Shown here piece after piece: positions 43,725 through 53,373 of a DNA stretch of 64,000 nt (the stretch's first letter is position 1; each line of letters begins with the position of its first letter). The position numbers were made by a program, and so were the translations under genes. Below the pieces are notes generated by a model. It did not search any database and was not told the origin of the DNA. It saw nothing but the letters and a program-made list of their open reading frames with translations. The DNA is from JALHST01 sp038316335 (GTDB lineage Bacteria > Bacteroidota > Bacteroidia > Flavobacteriales > Flavobacteriaceae): assembly GCA_038316335.1 (NCBI GenBank), contig JBBQAM010000001.1, positions 248,001-312,000 of the forward strand. The letters are read 5' to 3'.

Positions 43725-44486
43725 ATGAGGAAAGCAGCTGCACGTAGATCAAAAATACTTGAGATTCTTGATGATTTCGGTCAGGTAAATGTAAATACCC
43801 TGAGTAGGGAAATGGAGGTCAGTGAGGTTACCATCAGGAATGACTTGGATAAATTAGAAAAGAGCAAACTTCTTGTGAGGGCACATGGGGGCGCTTTTAA
43901 AACCAACAACATTGCATTGGCGGTAAGCGAAAAAAAGAATATCAATCATGATTTGAAACGGTTAATCGGCAAAAAAGCAATTTCACTCATAGCGAACAAT
44001 GATTCTATTATCCTTGATTCAGGGACAACCACTTTCGAGATTTCCAATAATCTAAAAGGCTTTGAAAAATTAACGGTAATAAGTAACGCCTTGGATATCG
44101 TAAATAATCTTTCGAAATATAAAAATTTGCAAGTCTATATGCCCGGTGGTTTTCTTAGGGAGTTTTCAATGTCTTTGGTGGGCCCCATGGCGGAACGGAA
44201 TTTAAAACAGCTGTATTGTAAAAAAGTTTTTCTTGGCATCGATGGAATAAAACCGGACGTCGGGGTTTTTACCCACCATATGGAGGAAGCCTATTTAAAT
44301 CAAATTATGATCGATATTGCCGAAGAGGTAATTGTCGTCGCAGATTCCTCGAAATTTAAAAAAAGCGGACTTGCATTCATTGCGGACTTCCAAAAAATCG
44401 ACATCGTCGTAACGGATGCGCATATTGAAAAAGAAACTATTGCCATGTTGGAGCGGAACAATGTCAAGGTCATTATTGCGGAGTAA
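43725..44486 (+). CDS. DeoR-family transcriptional regulator (AgaR-like), second copy
   Basis: A 253-residue paralogue of the regulator at 17340-18125, with the winged-helix start (RRSKILEILDDFG, VSEVTIRNDLDKLEKSKL, RAHGGAF) and effector domain motifs DSGTTTFEIS, MPGGFLREFSMSLVGPMAERNL, FLGIDGI, FTHHMEEAYLNQIMI and VADSSKFKKS. Most effector-domain motifs match the first copy, but PNIEEA has become HHMEEA. The two proteins may sense different phosphorylated sugars or bind the same operators in competition. It directly follows the second GH109-type gene. Confidence 0.85.
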   Translation: MRKAAARRSKILEILDDFGQVNVNTLSREMEVSEVTIRNDLDKLEKSKLLVRAHGGAFKTNNIALAVSEKKNINHDLKRLIGKKAISLIANNDSIILDSGTTTFEISNNLKGFEKLTVISNALDIVNNLSKYKNLQVYMPGGFLREFSMSLVGPMAERNLKQLYCKKVFLGIDGIKPDVGVFTHHMEEAYLNQIMIDIAEEVIVVADSSKFKKSGLAFIADFQKIDIVVTDAHIEKETIAMLERNNVKVIIAE

Positions 44487-44575
44487 ACACGTGTTTGGTC
44501 TTTTCGGGCGCCGTCCCCTGCAACCGACTCAGGTTAAATTACTATTTTGAAAATTGCATACAGCTGTTATTGCCG

Positions 44576-46468
44576 CTATTTTGAGTAGGCAGCTGAAATT
44601 TCATAATTCTTGCCTGGCACTACCGTTACAAATGCATATTCCAATCCTTTTGTCGACTTGAAGGTATATGGGACATTCTTGCCGGCTATTGTGATTGATT
44701 TAATTTTCCTACCATCAAAATCCGCAGGAATCATAAAAGAAAGTCCATTACTATGTTTTAAGGATGAATTCAGGAGGAATGATAGGTGATTGTTCGACCA
44801 GCTTATTTTGGTAAACGAAGCTTCATCTTTCATTTTAAGAAATTCGAGCAGCTGCTTTGCTGTCCAAACTGGAATTCCATTTTGTGTTGCATAGGCAATC
44901 ATTCTTAGCAGTGGTTCCTTTGAAAAATGATACTCATTATTATGTGCTTTGATACTGATGATATCATATATTTGATCATTCAAGCTTCTATCCATTAATC
45001 CTTTAAAGCTGTAAAAAAAGTCGTCCGGAGCATTACTTTCCATATATTGTTGATCGTAAATTGCATTAAAACGCTGGTATACGTTTATCGTTTTCCCTTT
45101 AGAATTTGCAAATTTCATTGCCAACCCACTTCCCATATAATTTCCTTGATTTATGCCTAGGGGACCGAGAAAGTGTTCTCCTTGATTTGAATTTATATCG
45201 TAATGGGCATAATTTGCATCCATTTCGATGCCATGATGCGCTTCAATTTGTGCCTGGGCGGCAAAGTTTTGGGTTTCATCTACATTCTTACCGGGCCACA
45301 CAAACCAATGATTCACATTGGTACGAAGTGTTAAGCCATATTTTGATTTGATTTGCTTTTTTATATCGCCTAATACACTGTCCATACGGTTCCATGTAGG
45401 ATTTTTGGCTTCTTTGGTGTCATCAGGATGTGCCGCAATTTCGAATCCCTTTGCACTCCATTTGTCAACCCACTTTTTAGAGACTTTGTCGACGTCCTTG
45501 ATGTAAATAGTCATCTTGGCACCCATAGAATCAATGTCCCTGAATTGTGGCTCAAAATCATTTTCATTATTATCCTCACCATCGTTGTCTAAAACAACAA
45601 GGCATTTTAATGAATCAGGGAAATACCAAAAATGAGGCAATGGTTTTGCATTATGATTCAAACTTTCAATACAATGTGATAAGAATGCCATTTGTTGATC
45701 AGCTTGATTGAGGGTGTTTTTCGAAGTATCGACCCAACCATCTGTAAATAAATCCATTGCCCTGAGACCAAGGATCCCGTCTTTTTCGATACCAGCAAAT
45801 AAAGGATTTCCCTGTCGGGTATATACAATGCTTTTTGGCAGGTTATAAAGAAAAGCGATGCCATGACCCTTACCATAGGTATGGCTCACCACTCCGGGGG
45901 AACCCGTATTAGAAGCTATGTCGGCAAAAATAGTGGCAATGCTTTTGGCACTTGAAAGGGCGTATATATCGCTGTTTCCGTGAAATTGCATCGCTTCGGA
46001 AGTGATCCCTTTGCCTTGATCTGTACTTGGATCAATGTCAATATAGCCCCCATCATAATTCGCTCCTTTGGGGGTTATTCCAAATAATCTTGAAAGTGTT
46101 GTGTCGGGTCGGAAGGCAATTAGATTTCCGCCATCGCTCACATATTTTTCGATTAATTTTTTTGAAGAAGCGTCTATTTGACATTTCGGGAGAATGACCA
46201 AATCAAAATGCGCGAGATAGGATGAATTTATTTTCCCGCTTTTCAGCGAATCGATGATAAACTCGTTATATCCTTCGGCCTTCAGTATCTCGGCGGTATA
46301 CAAGCCAAAATCGATATTTGAAGCAAGAATAAGTATGGGGAATTTAGTAGTATTCTGTGTGCAACTCAAAGCTTGGATTAAATAGATGAATGAGGCTACA
46401 TAGATCACTTTTTGAAAAATAGATGGCTTCATTCTTTTTACTAAAAATTTGCGTTTTCGTAGTATCAT
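44576..46468 (-). CDS. Lipoprotein with glutamine-amidotransferase-like and polysaccharide-deacetylase-like domains
   Basis: A 630-residue protein; the hydrophobic signal with lipobox ALSC follows a long charged start, so the real start may be the ATG at 46432 rather than 46468. The latter overlaps the upstream stop as ATGA, which favours coupling. Residues about 45-255 resemble a class-I amidotransferase/ThuA-like flavodoxin fold (LVILPKCQIDAS, YVSDGGNLIAFRPD). The C-terminal half has NodB-like features: VVLDNDGEDNNEND for the metal Asp pair and KGFEIAAHPDD for a His, then ISIKAHNNEYH. A role in removing acetyl groups from sugar is possible. The Asp and His layout is imperfect and no activity can be claimed. 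Confidence 0.6.
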   Translation of the reverse strand: MILRKRKFLVKRMKPSIFQKVIYVASFIYLIQALSCTQNTTKFPILILASNIDFGLYTAEILKAEGYNEFIIDSLKSGKINSSYLAHFDLVILPKCQIDASSKKLIEKYVSDGGNLIAFRPDTTLSRLFGITPKGANYDGGYIDIDPSTDQGKGITSEAMQFHGNSDIYALSSAKSIATIFADIASNTGSPGVVSHTYGKGHGIAFLYNLPKSIVYTRQGNPLFAGIEKDGILGLRAMDLFTDGWVDTSKNTLNQADQQMAFLSHCIESLNHNAKPLPHFWYFPDSLKCLVVLDNDGEDNNENDFEPQFRDIDSMGAKMTIYIKDVDKVSKKWVDKWSAKGFEIAAHPDDTKEAKNPTWNRMDSVLGDIKKQIKSKYGLTLRTNVNHWFVWPGKNVDETQNFAAQAQIEAHHGIEMDANYAHYDINSNQGEHFLGPLGINQGNYMGSGLAMKFANSKGKTINVYQRFNAIYDQQYMESNAPDDFFYSFKGLMDRSLNDQIYDIISIKAHNNEYHFSKEPLLRMIAYATQNGIPVWTAKQLLEFLKMKDEASFTKISWSNNHLSFLLNSSLKHSNGLSFMIPADFDGRKIKSITIAGKNVPYTFKSTKGLEYAFVTVVPGKNYEISAAYSK

Positions 46469-47841
46469 AATTTATGCGCAGTCGCTTCGTTGGCAATCTT
46501 GAGGTACAGCTCCCTGGCTTTTTTATAACGTGCTTGTACTACATCCAGGTCTTTCGTAAAATAGTGGTTCCATTCCCCCCCAGGGGAGGTATGCTCTATC
46601 ATAGTATCGATCCATTTTACAAAGAATAGGGCATCTTCGGAACTTGTTCTCACGGGTTTATCGTCTATTGTAACATAGACCGGGGAGGTATGTGTTTGAT
46701 GGCTTCCTTTGGTGTCCATTCGCCGCGCACACAACCAGCCACTTTGGGCAAATGGCACGTTCGCCTTTAAAATTATGGTTTCTCCAGATTTCGCTGTGCC
46801 GTCTAGTTTGGCAACCACCTTTCCATTCTGCACCAATTCAAGGCTTCCGGTTAGGGGCTCATTTGAAGTCCATTTTACTTCAACCGCCACAGACTCTTCC
46901 TTTTTAAACCGGATATCGTCCCCTGGTTGGTAGTCGCCGTTTACCTTTAGATCTATAAACTCGCGATGCCCATTGCGTGCGACTACGGTCTTGCCATCCC
47001 GTATTCCTTCGATCCATTTTCGATAGGTAAAAGGTCCTTTTACCCGTACATATGTCAATAAAGAGCCGAATGGTTCGAAATTGTTACAGGGATAATCCGT
47101 TCCGGCCGCTATCCCAAGCCTGAAACCGCAATTGAGAAATTTATAATACGCATTGATTGTGGCATTGGCATTATACGTGCCGTTGTTCTCCAAGGTGGCG
47201 CTATAAACATCCTCCGAAATAAAATCCACCATGCCCAAAGCGATTTCCGTTACGTGTTCAATCGGTATGCAACAGTTTAAATTATTCTGGATTTCGTCGT
47301 TCAGGTATTGTAAATGACAGAAACCTACGATTGCATTTTGTTGCCTTCCATACGCTAATATAGTATGTGTCGATTCGTTCCATATCTGACGGCCCTCTTG
47401 TAAACCAAGGAGGACAAGGTGTCCTCCAAGTGCCTTGTGTTCAAAAGTAGTACCATAGGGATCCCAATGCCATTCGGCATCCCAATGTATCGTTCGCCCT
47501 TGAATTGATTGGGATGCATCTTTCCCGGTTATCTTGAGTAAATCCTTTTCAGAGAATTTTACTTCGGCATCCCCCATGTCGGCTAATACCGAAATCACAT
47601 CAAGATCATTAACCTGCATCATTTCAACCAATTTATTTTCGGGAAGTACGTCTTCTGTGGGCCCGCCACAATCACGATGTACATGAATGTCCCCAGAAAA
47701 CCAATTTGGGGGTTCGGGTCGCTGAGTAACCATTCCCAGTTCTGTTCTACTAGTTGAAGTGCCCTTGTTTGTTTGGGATTGGCAGCTATACGAAAAAGCG
47801 CTCATCGCTAAAATTAGGATCGTTGTAGTGTTTATCTTCAT
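46465..47841 (-). CDS. Exported PHP-domain metallohydrolase (CehA/McbA-like)
   Basis: From the ATG at 47841 (the frame is open to 47916) the protein has 458 residues with a lipoprotein signal (SAFSYSC). The PHP metal-binding start is WFSGDIHVHRDCGGP, followed by LDVISVLADMGD, the HLQYL region and GIAAGTDYPCNNF near residue 260. Such CehA/McbA-type proteins hydrolyse phosphoesters or related bonds. The C-terminal third is a beta-sandwich (VNGDYQPGDDIRFKKEESVAVEVKWTSNEPLTG), common in exported versions. It is coupled to the deacetylase-like gene (ATGA overlap) and lies 119 bp downstream of the GH30-like gene on the same strand. The substrate is unknown. Confidence 0.75.
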   Translation of the reverse strand: MKINTTTILILAMSAFSYSCQSQTNKGTSTSRTELGMVTQRPEPPNWFSGDIHVHRDCGGPTEDVLPENKLVEMMQVNDLDVISVLADMGDAEVKFSEKDLLKITGKDASQSIQGRTIHWDAEWHWDPYGTTFEHKALGGHLVLLGLQEGRQIWNESTHTILAYGRQQNAIVGFCHLQYLNDEIQNNLNCCIPIEHVTEIALGMVDFISEDVYSATLENNGTYNANATINAYYKFLNCGFRLGIAAGTDYPCNNFEPFGSLLTYVRVKGPFTYRKWIEGIRDGKTVVARNGHREFIDLKVNGDYQPGDDIRFKKEESVAVEVKWTSNEPLTGSLELVQNGKVVAKLDGTAKSGETIILKANVPFAQSGWLCARRMDTKGSHQTHTSPVYVTIDDKPVRTSSEDALFFVKWIDTMIEHTSPGGEWNHYFTKDLDVVQARYKKARELYLKIANEATAHKL

Positions 47842-47960
47842 TTTATATTTTTCGATGCTTTGGTACGTTTGGCCCATCCATTCTTTAAAACTCAAACTAT
47901 GATTGCACCGTATCACAATCTGAATTGGTACATTTTTGCTTTGGTTCCGGTTTTCGGTGT

Positions 47961-49469
47961 CTAATTTTCTTTTTTACTGGTGAACGTAAATGTGGATTTA
48001 GCGGGCAACACGACCTGAAATCGGGCATCGTCACCCAAGATGATCTCCTTGGTTGTTCTAAGGTCTTCATCGGGAGTCGTGTAAAACATCTTTAAACTGT
48101 TGATCGATTTGAGATTTTCCAACTTTCCAACAATGGTAAGACGCTCCTTACTATCATTGCGACCAACAATCACCAACTGTGCATTGGGATTACGAAAGGC
48201 ACTAAAAAGAAGGCTGTCGTTTTTAGTTATTGTCGCTATACGAGTGGCACCGGGCTTTACAAATTTGAAAATCTGCGCAAATTCAAAGAATTGCTTCCTT
48301 GGGGTCCAGCTTTTCGTCGATGCAATATATTCAATCAAGGGCTTGCCTTCTTCACCGATCCAAAAAACCCAGTCATTCGGGGGTGTACTCCCATTATTAT
48401 TTCGTCGGGAATGTTGATAGACACAGTCAAATCCATCCCAAAAGATATAGGCTTTGGCATCGTCACTTAGCTGACCAAACAAATTGCCGATACCTGCCAT
48501 TTCCGTAACCCAGAAAGATTTGTTTACAGTGGTGGCGTTGCCGACTATTTTTTTATAATTTGTTGCATTCCTATTATAATCATGTACCCCCCAATAAGCA
48601 ATTTTATTCATTGTATATGGGTCTTTTATCAGCGCATCCAAACACTCAACAAACAATTGATCACCTCCGGCATCGGGTACTATAAACCGAAGATCTCCCA
48701 TCCCGATCGTGTCAAGCTTTTCTGCAAGTTTTTTAACGATGCGGGCAAATTGAACAGCATTGGGAATATTCGGACCTTCAACGATTCCGTCAGGATGTTC
48801 GGCGTTTTTAGTTGTGGAAATAATATCCGTTTCATTCATGGGTGAAACCAATGAAAACTGAACGTTCGCAGTATGACGTGCATAATAGAGCAAGGCAGCA
48901 ATGGTTTCAACGAATTCATCCTCCATTGCAGGACGAATCGAATAGTCTGTATCACCCATCCATGATTTTTTCGCATTCGGCGCTGCGAGGGGATCGGCAC
49001 TTGGAGGCCCGCCCATTAAACTGATTATCAAACCATCAGTGATTCCTTTCTGATTGAGATAGCGCAAGGTATTCCAAACCCCTTCAAATCTTGTGCTTGA
49101 GAAGATTTTGTTATAATAATTCCAGTTGAAATTGTTTGGATCAGTATCATCGTTCACCAGTTCCCAATCCATTTCTTCGATTACGGCCCGGAAGATGGTA
49201 GCTCCTAGTGAATCAACGAGCATATCGATCGCTGGTTTCACTACATCGCTATTTTGATATTCGCCATCATACCACCATGCCGTGTTAATGTTTACCCCAA
49301 AGCCATCGATCTTCTGGAATTGGTGTGCGCCATCGATTTCCAAATCGATCGCTCTTTTGTCATTGTTTGTTTGGCAGCTATTTAATAGTACGCCAAAAGA
49401 TAGTGCAACAAGTTTTGCAATTGTTTTTATCCCCCTTTTTTTAGATAGAACGTTCAAACTTCCAAACAT
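47961..49469 (-). CDS. GH30-like secreted glycoside hydrolase
   Basis: A 502-residue protein with signal and lipobox (LSFGVLLNSC). It has the clan GH-A arrangement: QKIDGFGVNINTAWW at the barrel start, the acid/base candidate in VSPMNETD (about residue 215) and the nucleophile candidate in FWVTEMAGIG (about 325). A C-terminal beta-sandwich (ATRIATITKNDSLLFSAF onward) completes the GH30 domain layout. GH30 members act on beta-glucosides, xylans, fucosides and others, so specificity is open. It is transcribed leftward 9 bp after the alpha/alpha-barrel gene and before the PHP and deacetylase-like genes. Confidence 0.75.
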   Translation of the reverse strand: MFGSLNVLSKKRGIKTIAKLVALSFGVLLNSCQTNNDKRAIDLEIDGAHQFQKIDGFGVNINTAWWYDGEYQNSDVVKPAIDMLVDSLGATIFRAVIEEMDWELVNDDTDPNNFNWNYYNKIFSSTRFEGVWNTLRYLNQKGITDGLIISLMGGPPSADPLAAPNAKKSWMGDTDYSIRPAMEDEFVETIAALLYYARHTANVQFSLVSPMNETDIISTTKNAEHPDGIVEGPNIPNAVQFARIVKKLAEKLDTIGMGDLRFIVPDAGGDQLFVECLDALIKDPYTMNKIAYWGVHDYNRNATNYKKIVGNATTVNKSFWVTEMAGIGNLFGQLSDDAKAYIFWDGFDCVYQHSRRNNNGSTPPNDWVFWIGEEGKPLIEYIASTKSWTPRKQFFEFAQIFKFVKPGATRIATITKNDSLLFSAFRNPNAQLVIVGRNDSKERLTIVGKLENLKSINSLKMFYTTPDEDLRTTKEIILGDDARFQVVLPAKSTFTFTSKKEN

Positions 49470-49478
49470 GTTCGAATA

Positions 49479-51089
49479 TTAGATACCTGAAACAACTACA
49501 TTTCCTGAATGCACCCTGTTTAAAATGATCGCATAATCCCCATTCTCTAAATTTCGTAACGTATAGCCTTCAGTAACGTTGTTTGATGAAAAGATTTCAG
49601 ATCCATTTACGGTGACTGCCGTTGGCTTAAAAGTGAGTCGTACATATTCTTTGCCAACCTCATTGGTTGCTGTATATAGCACCTTTTTGGATTCATAGAC
49701 AACATTTTTCAAAACCCCCACGGAGTACAAAATATGGTTTTCCCCAGGAGGTGCCCAATCAGGTATCGCTGCAAAGACATGATAAAACATGCGTGGGCCT
49801 TCGCCGTAGCAATCAGACCACCAACTTTCGACATTTTCACTCACTGGACTTTCGTAGGCCATCCCATTAGCGTCATTGCTGTACGTTACCCAATTTAAGG
49901 AACGGTAGGCCTTTTCTTTATACGCTTTATCTCCAGAAACGGCATACCAGCGAGCACATGCTGCGGCGTATCTTGCGGTTTGGTAATCCATTTTGGGCAG
50001 AAATTCATCTTGCTCACCCACTAGGTTTGCGCCCCATTGTGTGGAAGGTTCCCCTTTATAAGTACGGTCAATAAAATATTTTTCCGTCCATGCGATCATA
50101 TTTGGGATATCGGTCTTCCAATTCAGATCAAATTCCGGGTGATCTAGAATATACAATTTTGTATTACTAGCGCTCATATTGCTTCGGTAGGTATTGCTGT
50201 TAATATTCGTATCGGTGTGACCATCCGTCCAGTAACCGGTTTCCATCGGAAAATTTAGCATAAAGTCACGAACTTTGACAATTACGGATTTGTATTTCGA
50301 AACGTTTCCAAGGTTTGCATCGATCAAATTAGTGAGCAAATCATATGCACCAATCCAGTTGGCCCCATACTGGGAAGTAATGGCTCCTGACTTCATATTA
50401 ACACGGTATGGCCATACAGACTTGGTTGCTGAGCCTGTGCGCGCATTTTCGGCCAATACATTCGCCACATTGAGGGCAGCATGAAGATATTTTTCTTCCC
50501 CAAAATATTGATACATTCTATAATATGCCAATCCCATATCAGCGGCGTGATCAACCTGTATCTCATGGAGTGCCAATCTTTCGGTAAAACCGCGAAAATC
50601 AAGATCGCCTGCATTCGTTGTGGTATACGGAAAATTTGGCCAGGCAAAATCTGCCGGACTTGTACCATGTTCAATTGTGTAATCTATAAGGTTCTTGACG
50701 ATGGTCATTACACTTTCGTCTCCTGTATATGCATAATAGAGACGAGCAGATTCAAACCAATTCGGAATTTTTTCGCCAACATCGTTCATCCATTTACTTG
50801 GAACCCCAAAATTTTGATTGCTGTAGCCACAAGAAAAGTAATATTCTGGATAGGAGGTCCCTGGGTAATTTGGGACGCCGTTCTTAATAAAATTCCATCT
50901 TTGATGAAGGAATACATCATAGGCCTTCGACTGAGGAACGATCCACGAAATGATCTTATGATCATCATCTAAAACCACCTCATGCTCGTTTATTTTTTGA
51001 GCATGTACTATATGCCTATGGATATCCTTTTGAGCATAAAGCATTGTAACGAAGACTCCATAAAATAAACAGAATAGGATTTTTTTCAT
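49479..51089 (-). CDS. Secreted alpha/alpha-barrel protein, probable glycosidase or lyase
   Basis: A 536-residue protein with signal MKKILFCLFYGVFVTMLYAQ. The middle contains helical repeats typical of an (alpha/alpha)n toroid: WFESARLYYAYTGDESVMTIVKNLIDY, ALHEIQVDHAADMGLAYYRMYQYFGEEKYLHAAL and YQTARYAAACARWYAVSGDKAYKEKAYRSL. Such folds occur in six-hairpin glycosidases, unsaturated-uronyl hydrolases and polysaccharide lyases. The C-terminal 100 residues look like a beta-sandwich. I do not recognise the family. It heads the leftward group that includes the GH30-like and PHP genes, separated by 9 bp. Confidence 0.6.
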   Translation of the reverse strand: MKKILFCLFYGVFVTMLYAQKDIHRHIVHAQKINEHEVVLDDDHKIISWIVPQSKAYDVFLHQRWNFIKNGVPNYPGTSYPEYYFSCGYSNQNFGVPSKWMNDVGEKIPNWFESARLYYAYTGDESVMTIVKNLIDYTIEHGTSPADFAWPNFPYTTTNAGDLDFRGFTERLALHEIQVDHAADMGLAYYRMYQYFGEEKYLHAALNVANVLAENARTGSATKSVWPYRVNMKSGAITSQYGANWIGAYDLLTNLIDANLGNVSKYKSVIVKVRDFMLNFPMETGYWTDGHTDTNINSNTYRSNMSASNTKLYILDHPEFDLNWKTDIPNMIAWTEKYFIDRTYKGEPSTQWGANLVGEQDEFLPKMDYQTARYAAACARWYAVSGDKAYKEKAYRSLNWVTYSNDANGMAYESPVSENVESWWSDCYGEGPRMFYHVFAAIPDWAPPGENHILYSVGVLKNVVYESKKVLYTATNEVGKEYVRLTFKPTAVTVNGSEIFSSNNVTEGYTLRNLENGDYAIILNRVHSGNVVVSGI

Positions 51090-51488
51090 CGGTTACTTAT
51101 TTTGCGGCAGGGGATATTTTGTCATGAGCAGAGAGATCCAAAGCTCCAATATCCTTATCAATTGCGCTTACCTTCGGAAAGGTACATCATTTACCATGTT
51201 TTTTATATCGGAACAGCGAAGCCTTGGTATGGCGAGTGCCCCTTTTTTTCACAACTTGATCACATGTTGCTTCGGCACTTGAGTACTATATTTTGATGGA
51301 TTCACTGCAGTCAAAGCTGCACCTTACTGCATAGTATCAATGATATCAAATATTGAATTATTTGTTTCGTTTTGCCTTTAATATGAACGGTTAAAAAGCA
51401 ATCCCGATAGCGAACAGAATGCAGGCTACTCGCAAATGAAGGGTATATTATACTTTAAAATAGTTGTGGTATACGCCTTCTTATCGCT
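51090..51488. other. Intergenic stretch, no clear feature
   Basis: The 399 bp between the alpha/alpha-barrel gene and the EthD-family gene show no convincing promoter, hairpin or gene. A 64-codon frame at 51102-51296 has no recognisable character. Confidence 0.4.
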
Positions 51489-51812
51489 TTAAATCATTAC
51501 TTCGCTAATTTGAACGACCGGTTCAATATTCGTGAAATTGGGTAAATCTGCCATAATTTTTTCGGCATTCGGACCAAACGAATTCTGAAATGCATCGATG
51601 GAAGCAAAATATAAATTTCCCATTGCCGCGTAGGCTGCAGGAGATCCAGGCGCACCTCCCCCAAGACCTTTTTCAACGGTTGCAGCCTTCATAGCATTTC
51701 CTAATAATTGCTTAACCAAAGACACATGTTGGTTGCAATAATAGTCCATATTGAAATGTTTGCCATCTCCGTTAGGATACAAAACACTTACTTTAATCAT
51801 ACCTTTTTCCAT
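51489..51812 (-). CDS. EthD-family protein
   Basis: A 107-residue cytosolic protein of the dimeric alpha+beta barrel type. VSVLYPNGDGKHFNMDYYCNQHVSLVKQLLG is the typical EthD start, with the conserved Tyr-Tyr and His, and the tail NFTNIEPVVQISEV matches the family. EthD was named for its link to ethyl tert-butyl ether degradation; most relatives have unknown roles, and some accompany oxidative catabolic genes. It lies between the glycan locus and an SGNH hydrolase gene with separate spacing, so it may be unrelated. Confidence 0.8.
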   Translation of the reverse strand: MEKGMIKVSVLYPNGDGKHFNMDYYCNQHVSLVKQLLGNAMKAATVEKGLGGGAPGSPAAYAAMGNLYFASIDAFQNSFGPNAEKIMADLPNFTNIEPVVQISEVMI

Positions 51813-52029
51813 ATTGGTTTTATTTAGTGGTTCTACTTATTTGGCATCTAGGAAATCCCTGTTTTTTATGGTTTCAATTTGCATACTTTGAAAAAGAGTT
51901 TAGCCCGACTACCATCCTTTCGGAACTAAACTGTTAGGCAAGCCTCCTAAAGGTAAGTAAACCTTTCGATCTTACAAATGGGCAGGCAGGCAGGTCCGAA
52001 GGGATTGTATAAAAGTCGCCAATCTCCCA

Positions 52030-52746
52030 TTATGGAAACGCTAGAAATGACACTTGTAATTCCCCTAACTTTTTATAGCCCAGCTCATTCATATGAATGG
52101 GGTCGTGATAATAGATATCCTTATTGTATATCGTATATCCCCCCAAAAGGAACTGATCAAGAAAGGGTATCCCATGAAGCCCACAGATCATTTTTTGCAT
52201 GTCAACATATTGCCCCATTCCCTGTGCATAGAATGGATCATATGCCCCACGATCGTTAAATGCTTTACTTGAAGTGAAAAAGTAGATCATCGCACGGGGG
52301 TTTTTCTCATAGATCTTTTTTATGCAATAGTTAATTCCTCCTGCCTGGGTAGTAAGTTTTTCAATATCATAACCATCAAATTCAGTGTAATCGGTATACG
52401 AACCAATCGCCCTATGATTGGTATAATCATTCGTTGATGCCCAAAGGATATAAATATCAAACACACCAGCTTCATCAACTTGTTGCTGAAGCGATTTGCC
52501 CTGCAAGGATGAAAAACCCGCTCCTGGAACCCCATAATTGGTAATGGTCATGCCCAAGTAGTTCTCCCACAATATTTTTGCACTGTCACTGGCGGGTATC
52601 ACTGAAACAGAGCCACCAAAAACGGCTACTGACTTTCCATAATTGAAGGAACGTTTAAAAGCTAATGTATCAATCCCACTTTGGGAATAAACACTGCTCG
52701 CAAGCATATAAAATAGAATAATCAAATACGTACTGCTTCTCTTCAT
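52030..52746 (-). CDS. SGNH/GDSL-type secreted hydrolase
   Basis: A 238-residue protein with a signal peptide (ILFYMLASSVYSQS). The block I nucleophile motif is FGGSVSVIPAS rather than GDSL, block II-III contain GVPGAGFSS and WASTNDY, and the C-terminal catalytic Asp/His pair is in YHDPIHMNELG. SGNH hydrolases often remove acetyl or other acyl esters from sugars. It is monocistronic in appearance, 218 bp upstream of the EthD gene. A link to the glycan locus is possible but unsupported. Confidence 0.75.
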   Translation of the reverse strand: MKRSSTYLIILFYMLASSVYSQSGIDTLAFKRSFNYGKSVAVFGGSVSVIPASDSAKILWENYLGMTITNYGVPGAGFSSLQGKSLQQQVDEAGVFDIYILWASTNDYTNHRAIGSYTDYTEFDGYDIEKLTTQAGGINYCIKKIYEKNPRAMIYFFTSSKAFNDRGAYDPFYAQGMGQYVDMQKMICGLHGIPFLDQFLLGGYTIYNKDIYYHDPIHMNELGYKKLGELQVSFLAFP

Positions 52747-53034
52747 ACTTTGGATATTTAAATTTAATTAACGGTAATGCATTAGGACCGGGGTTGTAAT
52801 TCGTTTTAATTATTCATTCTAATTGGTCAAATCGAATTTTATAAATAGTACCAAAACCGTTTAATGTACTATTCGCTTGGTCTTTTTGACCTCCTCCCGT
52901 TAAACCGGACTGTTGAGAACTAGAGAAAACAGGGCTAAAAACGAATCAAAATAATTCAATTTTGTTATGGGCAACAAAACTTGAATGCAGTAGTGGTTCG
53001 CCTATTTTGTTTAAAGTTAGGTGGCACCTAACTT

Positions 53035-53373
53035 TTATTTATAGATATTTTCAGTATTCAGTCCTTCAATGACCATTTCTTGTAGCGTTTTCAGTTCTTT
53101 GTTATAATCGATTGTTTTCTTTTCACTCGTTTTTAGTTCGGATAAAACACTAAAAACAAAGTTTTCTTCTCCATACTCATTCCATTCATTTTGGAAACCC
53201 CTGTTCCTATGGCTTCCGAATTTGAGTTCCATTTTATGTCTGTTCCATTTTGACTCCATATCAATACTGTAGTCAATCAGCACTTTGCTGTTTATGATGT
53301 TTTTGATTTGAAAAACACCCATTGGAAATTTCAGTTGTTTAAACGCTGCCTTAATTTCTTTTTTTGTTTTCAT
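53035..53373 (-). CDS. GIY-YIG nuclease-family protein
   Basis: A 112-residue protein resembling GIY-YIG domains, with GVFQIKNIINSKVLIDYS in place of the GIY/YIG motifs, NRHKMELKFGSHRNRGFQNEWNEYGEENFVF and the conserved Arg and Glu region. The YIG part is degraded (LIDYS), so catalytic activity is uncertain. It overlaps the SnoaL-like gene upstream by 23 bases and probably depends on its translation. These small proteins are scattered in Flavobacteriaceae genomes with unknown roles. Confidence 0.65.
   Translation of the reverse strand: MKTKKEIKAAFKQLKFPMGVFQIKNIINSKVLIDYSIDMESKWNRHKMELKFGSHRNRGFQNEWNEYGEENFVFSVLSELKTSEKKTIDYNKELKTLQEMVIEGLNTENIYK

Noticed and set aside
44485..44496. AAACACGTGTTT palindrome after the second DeoR gene
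   Set aside because: A palindrome without a loop overlapping the stop codon; no nearby promoter or repeat to support a role.
51102..51296. 64-codon + strand frame
   Set aside because: No domain, no signal, no conserved-looking pattern.
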